From CAVTHK01 sp964552235 (lineage in GTDB: Bacteria; Spirochaetota; Spirochaetia; SZUA-6; CAVTHK01), in the NCBI GenBank assembly GCA_964552235.1, contig CAZKGO010000139.1:1-10924 (forward strand): 10,924 bases of DNA, given 5' to 3'. Numbering within the stretch: the stretch's first letter is position 1; each line of letters starts with the position of its first letter. Made by a program: the position numbers and the translations under genes. Shown in pieces: positions 5,792 to 10,924 of the stretch. The notes under the pieces are model-generated. The model searched no databases, had not been told where the DNA came from, and was given only the letters and a program-made list of their open reading frames with translations.

Positions 5792-6670
5792 CTATCCCTT
5801 GAGCGCGCCGACCATGACTCCCTTGACGAAGTAGCGCTGCAGGAACGGGTAGAGGGCGAGCACGGGGGCGGACGCAATGATGATGAGCGAGTAGCGCATC
5901 AGGTCCGCAGTCCGCTGCATCTCCATCAAGGTCTGAGCGTCTTCCACCGATCCCGTTACCTGCTGTGCCAACAGGATGTCGCGCAAGACGAGCTGCAGCG
6001 GGTACCTGTCATAGTCGGAAAGGTAGATCAGCCCCTGGAAAAAGGAGTTCCAGTGCGCCACTGCGTAGAAGAGGGTGAGCACTGCGATGATAGCCCCCGA
6101 TAGCGGCAAGGCTACGGACCAGAAGAACCGCGTGTAGGAGCAGCCGTCGACCACAGATGCCTCGAGCAGCTCTTGCGGGACATTGCTCTGGAGGTAGGTT
6201 CGGGCGATCACCAGGTTCCACGCCGAGACCGCGTTCGGGATCACCATGGCCCACAGCGTATTGATCATACCCAGCCCTTTCACGATCAAGTAGATCGGGA
6301 TGAGGCCGCCGCTAAAGAGCATCGTGAACACGATCAGGCGCATGATGAGGCTGCGACCTTCCAGTTCCCTGCGAGAAAGCGCATACCCGGCGGTCATCGT
6401 GAGACTGACGTTGATGACCGTCCCGAGCCCGGTGTACACGATCGTGTTGCGGTAGCCCGACCAGATCTTCGCCTCCTTGAAAGTCTTGAGGTAGCCGTCG
6501 AGCATGATCTCCCTGGGCAGCAGGATCACCAGGCCGCGGTTCACGAGGTCGGGGTTGCTGATCGAGGCGATCACGACGAAGTACAGCGGGTAGAGAATGG
6601 CCACAAAGAACAGGGAAATCAGCCCGTAGTTGATGACGTCGAAGAGCAGGTCGGCGCGTGTCTGTCTCAT
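5792..6670 (-). CDS. Carbohydrate ABC transporter permease, YtcP type (MalG-like, CUT1)
   Basis: An inner-membrane permease of 292-294 residues with six predicted membrane helices, roughly at 14-38, 77-100, 112-133, 141-160, 193-213 and 262-281 (numbered from the TTG at 6676). The cytoplasmic EAA loop that docks the ATPase reads ELLEASVVDGCSYTRFFWSV (169-188). The end FLQRYFVKGVMVGALKG is characteristic of YtcP-type permeases. A longer reading would begin at TTG 6676, but AAGGAG (6682-6677) directly abuts that codon. The ATG at 6670 has the same site at an ideal 6 bases and is preferred. The upstream gene's TAA stop overlaps this ribosome binding site, so the genes are probably translationally coupled. 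It should pair with the LplB-type permease to form the channel. Confidence 0.9.
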   Translation of the reverse strand: MRQTRADLLFDVINYGLISLFFVAILYPLYFVVIASISNPDLVNRGLVILLPREIMLDGYLKTFKEAKIWSGYRNTIVYTGLGTVINVSLTMTAGYALSRRELEGRSLIMRLIVFTMLFSGGLIPIYLIVKGLGMINTLWAMVIPNAVSAWNLVIARTYLQSNVPQELLEASVVDGCSYTRFFWSVALPLSGAIIAVLTLFYAVAHWNSFFQGLIYLSDYDRYPLQLVLRDILLAQQVTGSVEDAQTLMEMQRTADLMRYSLIIIASAPVLALYPFLQRYFVKGVMVGALKG

Positions 6671-6680
6671 TTTCAACTCC

Positions 6681-7625
6681 TTACCACAGGCTCGTCTCGC
6701 CGATCGACCGCGCGAATCGGTTCACGAGGGCGATGAGCACCAGGTTGACCACGGAATTGAACACACCGACGGCGGCGCCAAAGCTGAACTGCGCGCCCTG
6801 CAGGCCGACCTTGTAGACGTAGGTCGATATGATCTCCGAGGTCTCCAGGTTGAGCGGTGTCTGCATGAGGAACGCCTGCTCGAAACCGACCGCCATGATA
6901 GTCCCCATCCTGAGGATCAGCATGATGGTGACTGTGGGCAGAATGCCGGGGATGTCGATGTGCAGGATTCTCTGGAGCTTCGTCGCGCCATCGATGGTCG
7001 CCGCCTCGTAGAGCTCCGGGTTGATGCCGGCCAGCGTGGCGAGATAGATGATGGCGCCCCAGCCTGTACCCTTCCAGATGTTGGAGATGACGTAGACGGG
7101 ACGGAACCAGACCGCGCTGCCCATGAAGTAGGTGCGCTGGAAGCCTATGGCGTCGAGCAGGATGTTGACGATGCCGACCGAGGGCGAGAGGAAGATGAAG
7201 ATGATCCCGACGAAGACCACCGTAGAAATAAAGTGCGGCGCGTAGGAGACCGTCTGCACCAGCTTGCGGTACCGCTTGCTGCCGACCTGGTTGAGCATGA
7301 GGGCAAAGAGAACCGGAACAGGGAAGTCGAAGATGAGCCCGAATAGGCTCAGCAGCATCGTGTTCGAGAGCAGATTGACGAAGTAAGCGGAGTCGAAAAA
7401 GCGTTTGAAGTGCTCGAGACCCACCCAGGGGCTACCCCAGATCCCAAGCGCCCCCATGTAGTCCCGAAAGGCGATCTGGACCCCGTACATCGGCCCGTAG
7501 TGGAAGATTGCGAAATAGAGGAGCGTGGGCAGCAGGAACAGGTACAGCTCGTAGCTGCGCTTGGCGCGACTCCACCGCCGGGCGAGGGCACCCGATGCGC
7601 GTGCCGTATCAGAAGGGTTTCCCAT
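6681..7625 (-). CDS. Carbohydrate ABC transporter permease, LplB type (MalF-like, CUT1)
   Basis: A 314-residue inner-membrane permease. After a basic cytoplasmic tail (ARRWSRAKRS) the first helix starts at about residue 26, in YELYLFLLPTLLYFAIFHYGPMYG. This opening and the ending IGETSLW are hallmarks of LplB-type proteins. The EAA motif for ATPase contact is YEAATIDGATKLQRILHIDI (206-225). Relatives include B. subtilis LplB and the alginate permease AlgM1 of Sphingomonas. GAGGAG (7636-7631) lies 5 bases before the ATG. It follows the binding-protein gene after 80 bases that contain a strong hairpin, and is followed 10 bases later by the second permease. Confidence 0.93.
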   Translation of the reverse strand: MGNPSDTARASGALARRWSRAKRSYELYLFLLPTLLYFAIFHYGPMYGVQIAFRDYMGALGIWGSPWVGLEHFKRFFDSAYFVNLLSNTMLLSLFGLIFDFPVPVLFALMLNQVGSKRYRKLVQTVSYAPHFISTVVFVGIIFIFLSPSVGIVNILLDAIGFQRTYFMGSAVWFRPVYVISNIWKGTGWGAIIYLATLAGINPELYEAATIDGATKLQRILHIDIPGILPTVTIMLILRMGTIMAVGFEQAFLMQTPLNLETSEIISTYVYKVGLQGAQFSFGAAVGVFNSVVNLVLIALVNRFARSIGETSLW

Positions 7626-7647
7626 GGCAGCTCCTCAAAAGCAGAAT

Positions 7648-7678
7648 GAGCCTGGCGCCGCGGTGCGGCGCCAGGCTC
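7648..7678 (-). other. Perfect 14-bp intercistronic stem-loop between binding protein and permease genes
   Basis: GAGCCTGGCGCCGC (7648-7661) and GCGGCGCCAGGCTC (7665-7678) are exact complements around a 3-base loop. In the transcript the hairpin follows the binding-protein stop by 27 bases and precedes the permease ribosome binding site by 11. Only a weak U-rich stretch (ATTCTGCTTTT) follows, so partial termination or 3'-end protection is likelier than full termination. This is the usual way to keep binding protein in excess over permease, as with the malE-malF intercistronic hairpins. Confidence 0.8.
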
Positions 7679-7705
7679 GACGGGCTCGACACGGAAAGGC
7701 CGGGC

Positions 7706-9313
7706 CTACTTCTGCCGGTCGTAGCCGGCCTGGCGGATCTGCAGCATCTTGCTCAGACCCAGCTTCTCCATCTCCCTGAGGTACTGATCCCACTCTGCCT
7801 CGATGCCACCCTGGGTGATCCACTTTGCCTGCGTCTTGGTAAAGTAGTTGCGCAGGTCGGGGTCGATCTGGTTGAGCTGCTTCATGTCCTCCGGAGACAT
7901 CAGCGGGTTCGTCCAGAACTCCTTGGGCCAGTAGGGGAGGTAGTACTGGTCGATCGTGGTGCCCTTGACCTCGTAGAGAGGCGCCGGGAACAGCGTCTTG
8001 TACAGCTCCATCGTGGCTCCCAGAGGAACATCGGGCTGCGTCTCCGCGAAACGCCACTCCTGCGTTGTCACTCCGGTGGGCGGGTCCTTCATCCGCACGA
8101 CGCCCTTGTCGTCCTTGACCAGGCGGCTGCCGATCATGCCTTCGATCCACTCCATCGAGGCGTACGGTTCGTAGATCGTGTCGACCCAGCGCACGGTTAC
8201 CTCGGGGTACTTGTTCACCTTGGTGATGGCCATGTGGTTGCGGTTCCACCCAGGGTACGGCTGGCGGTAGACCACCGGCTTGGGAACGCCCGGGGCCGTG
8301 AAGAAGGAGAGGGGCACGTACTCCTTCTGCCGCGGGTCGTCGGGGCTGAACAGGTCGTTCAGGTTCCAGTGGGAGATAATGGCGTAGATCGGCGGCTGCG
8401 CCTGAATTCGGGCCTGCGCCTGGTTGTAGTTGAGGGTATAGGCCTCGGGCTCGATCAGGCCGGCCTTCCAGAGCCGGTTGAGGTAGATCGTCGCCTGCTT
8501 GAAGCGCTCTTCGGCGGGAGCGAACTTGACCTTGCCGTTCTCCACGAAGAGGTGAGCCGTCTCGGGCACCGCCGTGTCGATGGTGGGCAGGCCGAACGCA
8601 TAGTAAACGAACCAGGGCTGCATGCGACCGATGGCGTTCGGGTCGCCCGTGGCCATGCCGATCGGGATCTCGTCTGCCTTGCCGTTGCCGTTGATGTCCC
8701 CAGCCCGCTTGATGGCCACCATCAGGTCGTAGAACTCCTCGGTCGTCTTGGGCATCGCCTTGCCGAGCTTGTCGACCCAGGGCTTGTAGATGCCGTGGAT
8801 GCTCAGCTGTCGCATCCAGCTGCCTTCGTTCAACCGTGCAAAGGTGTAGGTGTTCCCGTCGGGCGCGCGGGTGAACTTCTTGATGTCAGGCTTCTGGGCG
8901 ATGATCTTTTTGTAGTTCACCGCGTACTTCTCGATGAGGTCCTGCAACGGGATGAACACCTTGGCCGCCCCGTAGGTCACGATGTCGAAGTCCTGAAGGT
9001 TCGTGGCAAAAGCGTCAGGCAGATCGCCGCTGGCCAGCATCAGGTTCTTCTTCTCCTGAACACCGGCTGCGGGCACCTCGATCCAGTCGATATGGACGTT
9101 GGTGAGTTTCTCGTACTTCATCACCACCGGCAGCTCGTTGAAGGGCTTTCGGTGCAGCGGGCCGCGGACCCCGAAGATCTTAAGCGAGACCGGCTTGTCC
9201 ACGATGGGGTACCCGGTCTCCTTGAACCCCACCTTCGCCGCCTCGCTGGTCGGTCCGGCGAACGCTGGGACCACCAGGGCGAGAAGCGAAACGATGATGA
9301 CGAGCTTTCTCAT
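7706..9313 (-). CDS. Periplasmic sugar-binding protein of an LplA/YtcQ/AlgQ-type ABC transporter
   Basis: A 535-residue extracytoplasmic solute-binding protein (SBP family 1, large LplA/YtcQ class of about 500-560 residues). A signal peptide, MRKLVIIVSLLALVVPAFAG, ends in an AFA-type signal peptidase I site. There is no lipobox cysteine, so the mature protein should be soluble in a periplasm. Residues 206-215, DINGNGKADE, keep the pattern DxNxNxKxDE of the EF-hand-like calcium site known from the alginate-binding AlgQ2 of Sphingomonas. That supports a structural Ca2+ and oligosaccharide rather than monosaccharide binding. AGGAGGAGG sits 4 bases before the ATG. First gene of the minus-strand operon with two permeases and GH2; an oligosaccharide ligand is inferred and its identity is unknown. 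Confidence 0.92.
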   Translation of the reverse strand: MRKLVIIVSLLALVVPAFAGPTSEAAKVGFKETGYPIVDKPVSLKIFGVRGPLHRKPFNELPVVMKYEKLTNVHIDWIEVPAAGVQEKKNLMLASGDLPDAFATNLQDFDIVTYGAAKVFIPLQDLIEKYAVNYKKIIAQKPDIKKFTRAPDGNTYTFARLNEGSWMRQLSIHGIYKPWVDKLGKAMPKTTEEFYDLMVAIKRAGDINGNGKADEIPIGMATGDPNAIGRMQPWFVYYAFGLPTIDTAVPETAHLFVENGKVKFAPAEERFKQATIYLNRLWKAGLIEPEAYTLNYNQAQARIQAQPPIYAIISHWNLNDLFSPDDPRQKEYVPLSFFTAPGVPKPVVYRQPYPGWNRNHMAITKVNKYPEVTVRWVDTIYEPYASMEWIEGMIGSRLVKDDKGVVRMKDPPTGVTTQEWRFAETQPDVPLGATMELYKTLFPAPLYEVKGTTIDQYYLPYWPKEFWTNPLMSPEDMKQLNQIDPDLRNYFTKTQAKWITQGGIEAEWDQYLREMEKLGLSKMLQIRQAGYDRQK

Positions 9314-9351
9314 GCTTCCTCCTCCTGCGATTCAGCACTGGAGATACTGAC

Positions 9352-9364
9352 GTTATAACATAAC
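9352..9364 (-). promoter_or_regulatory. AT-rich inverted repeat and probable -10 of the transporter operon promoter
   Basis: On the minus strand GTTAT-GTT-ATAAC (9364-9352) is a perfect 5-3-5 inverted repeat in otherwise GC-rich DNA. It contains TATAAC (9357-9352), one base from a consensus -10. That would place the transcription start near 9345, about 30 bases before the binding-protein ATG. No good -35 stands 17 bases upstream, which fits a promoter needing an activator. The repeat itself may be an operator. Confidence 0.5.
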
Positions 9365-9404
9365 ACGACTGCCACTGATCCTGCAAGGAGAACAAACGGG
9401 GTTT

Positions 9405-9418
9405 CACGCGCGGGCGTG
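9405..9418. promoter_or_regulatory. Inverted repeat abutting the GH51-like gene promoter
   Basis: CACGC-GCGG-GCGTG is a perfect 5-4-5 inverted repeat ending one base before the -35 hexamer at 9419. Its place in a 157-base divergent control region suggests a regulator site, but GC-rich repeats of this size can arise by chance. Confidence 0.3.
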
Positions 9419-9447
9419 TTGACGCACCCTACGATGCATGTGACAAT
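9419..9447 (+). promoter_or_regulatory. Sigma70-type promoter for the GH51-like gene
   Basis: TTGACG (9419-9424) and GACAAT (9442-9447) are 17 bases apart. The start would be near 9454, just ahead of the Shine-Dalgarno GGAGG at 9461-9465. The -35 matches 5 of 6 consensus bases and the -10 matches 4 of 6. Confidence 0.55.
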
Positions 9448-9470
9448 CCGGCACTCCGACGGAGGCTCGT

Positions 9471-10924
9471 GTGGCTTCGCTCTCGATCGATCCCGCCCCG
9501 CGTTTCGACCTGTCGTCCAATCTGTACATGCAGTTCATGGAACCGCTCGGGGTGACAGACGGGTCGGTCGAAGCTGCCTGGGACCACGAGCACGACCGGT
9601 GGCGCGACGACGTGATCGAAGCGACCCGCGAGCTTGCCCCGCCTCTCATCCGGTGGGGAGGCTGCCTCAGCTCCTACTATAGATGGAAAGAAGGCGTCGG
9701 TCCGCGCGACCGGCGCGTGCCGTACCTCAATCTCCTCTGGGGCGGGGTCGAAAGCAGCCAGGTCGGCACGCACGAGTTCGTCGACTTCTGCCGCCAGGTC
9801 GGCGCGGTGCCGTTCTTCGCGGTCAACTTCGAGTCCGACGGCCGCGGCCGCTGGGCGCATCCTGCCAAGGGCGGGCCCCGCGCCGCAGGACCCGAAGAGG
9901 CGGCCGAGTGGGTCGACTACTGCAACAACCCCGACAACCGCGAGCGCATTGCCAACGGCGCCCGCGAGCCCTTCGACCTGCGCCTGTGGCAGATCGGCAA
10001 CGAGACCTCCTACGACAAGAGCGGATACGACCTGGAAACGGCGGCCCGGCGCACCGTGGCCTTTGCCCAGGCGATGCGCAAGGCCGACCCGCGCATCGAG
10101 CTCATCGGCTGGGGCGACTCGGGCTGGGCGCGCCGCATGCTCGAGGTGGCGGGCGAGCACCTGCAGTACGTCGCGTTCCACCACATGATCCGGCCCGAGA
10201 GGGAGCCGGACTCCGACCTCAGGGGTCAGGAATCGCCTCTCAGCGGCTCGCGTTTCCGCAGCGACCCCGGCGCCACGTGGGACTATCTCATGGAGATCCC
10301 GAAGATCCCCGCGCGCAAGATCGCCCGCATCCGCGAAGAGATAGCGGGCTACGACGTCAAGCTTGCCAAGACCGAGGGACATTTCTCCCTCGACGGCCGC
10401 AACCGCAACGAGGTGCTCTCGACCTGGGCGGCCGGGGTGTCGAACGCCCTGATCCTCAACGTGCACGAGCGCAACGGCGACCTGCTCAAGATCGCCACGC
10501 ACGCCGATTTCTGCGGCAACCGCTGGCTCGTCAACGCGCTGATGTTCCCGACTCCGCGCTCAAAGGCCGCGCAGCCGTATCTGCTTCCGACCGGCCGCGT
10601 GATGGCGCTCTACCGCGCCCACTCCGGTGAGCAGGCGGTGGCGGTCGCGGGCGCGCCTGACGGGCTCGACGTGACCGCGAGCCGCACGGGCGATCGCCTG
10701 TACCTGCACGCGGTCAACACCCATCGCAACCGCCCCGTGCATGCGACCATAGACATCAAGGGCTATGTCGTCGCGAGGGCGCGGGCCTTCGAGATCGCCG
10801 CCGACCCTATGGCCGAAATCGACGAGTTCTCGCCTCACCTGTTCGACCCGAAAGAGCGCTCGGCCGAGCACTGCCGCGAGTGGACGTTCCCCTCGGCGTC
10901 CGTCACGGCGCTGGAGCTGGAGCT
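9471..10924 (+). CDS. GH51-like alpha-L-arabinofuranosidase, open at right edge
   Basis: 484 codons without a stop run from the GTG at 9471 (GGAGG 5 bases upstream) to the window end. This is the only long frame here with family motifs. The acid/base glutamate is E178 in LWQIGNETS and the nucleophile is probably E302 in KLAKTEGHFSLDG. Their positions and spacing fit GH51 enzymes, where they lie near residues 175 and 294. LIRWGGCLSSYYRWKEGVGP resembles the GH51 segment with an RxPGG-type motif before a W-x-x-x-x-GP turn, though here it reads RWGG. A C-terminal beta-sandwich starts around residue 350, and the last visible residues (SVTALELE) look like the usual final strand, so little is missing. 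No signal peptide, hence cytoplasmic. It is divergent from the sugar-transport operon and probably removes arabinose from imported oligosaccharides. A related clan GH-A family is possible. Confidence 0.75.
   Translation, partial: MASLSIDPAPRFDLSSNLYMQFMEPLGVTDGSVEAAWDHEHDRWRDDVIEATRELAPPLIRWGGCLSSYYRWKEGVGPRDRRVPYLNLLWGGVESSQVGTHEFVDFCRQVGAVPFFAVNFESDGRGRWAHPAKGGPRAAGPEEAAEWVDYCNNPDNRERIANGAREPFDLRLWQIGNETSYDKSGYDLETAARRTVAFAQAMRKADPRIELIGWGDSGWARRMLEVAGEHLQYVAFHHMIRPEREPDSDLRGQESPLSGSRFRSDPGATWDYLMEIPKIPARKIARIREEIAGYDVKLAKTEGHFSLDGRNRNEVLSTWAAGVSNALILNVHERNGDLLKIATHADFCGNRWLVNALMFPTPRSKAAQPYLLPTGRVMALYRAHSGEQAVAVAGAPDGLDVTASRTGDRLYLHAVNTHRNRPVHATIDIKGYVVARARAFEIAADPMAEIDEFSPHLFDPKERSAEHCREWTFPSASVTALELE

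Noticed and set aside
6671..6676. TTG at 6676 as the start of the YtcP-type permease
   Set aside because: The ribosome binding site touches this codon with no spacer; the ATG at 6670 has 6 bases of spacing.
7508..9358. 616-codon plus-strand frame opposite the binding-protein gene
   Set aside because: It spans parts of two genes and their intergenic hairpin on the wrong strand, and its Val/Leu/His/Arg/Asp-rich composition is typical of antisense frames.
9429..10502. 357-codon minus-strand frame opposite the GH51-like gene
   Set aside because: The plus strand carries both catalytic-glutamate motifs and a good ribosome binding site; the minus frame has no motif.

Overview
The window is GC-rich bacterial DNA, coding-dense on both strands, with sigma70-type promoters and clear Shine-Dalgarno sites. 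The solute-binding protein has a signal peptidase I-type leader and no lipobox cysteine, which suggests a diderm (periplasm-bearing) cell rather than a Gram-positive. The RRM protein and the LplB/YtcP-type sugar transporter would fit a high-GC spirochaete, an acidobacterium or a deltaproteobacterium-like lineage. Nothing here fixes the phylum.

Left part (1-2886): the first 24 codons of a DUF222/13E12-type HNH protein leave the left edge on the minus strand. Its promoter is very well formed, overlaps a palindrome and predicts a leaderless mRNA. Next come a cytoplasmic type I L-asparaginase (minus) and, divergently, a Cys-type sulfatase (plus).

Middle part (2887-3972): a 406-base gene-free stretch holds a near-consensus promoter (TATAAT, 17-base spacer) and a leader of about 270 nt with several perfect hairpins. 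This leads into a glycine/arginine-tailed RRM RNA-binding protein and a small protein with a lysine-rich front and an acidic end. The unit is closed by a textbook rho-independent terminator.

Right part (3999-10924): a minus-strand carbohydrate operon reads, in transcription order, solute-binding protein, LplB-type permease, YtcP-type permease, then a cytoplasmic GH2 glycosidase. Spacing is tight (10 and 5 bases) after a 14-bp perfect intercistronic hairpin that separates the binding protein from the permeases. A GH51-like alpha-L-arabinofuranosidase gene starts divergently from the same control region. It stays open to the right edge and is nearly complete. Together these suggest import of an oligosaccharide released outside the cell and its hydrolysis in the cytoplasm by GH2 and GH51 enzymes. 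No transporter ATPase is encoded here, as is usual for this transporter class.

No wholly new system is evident. The least explained sequence is the RRM leader with its hairpin over the ribosome binding site, followed by the leaderless HNH promoter with its palindrome and the intercistronic hairpin.
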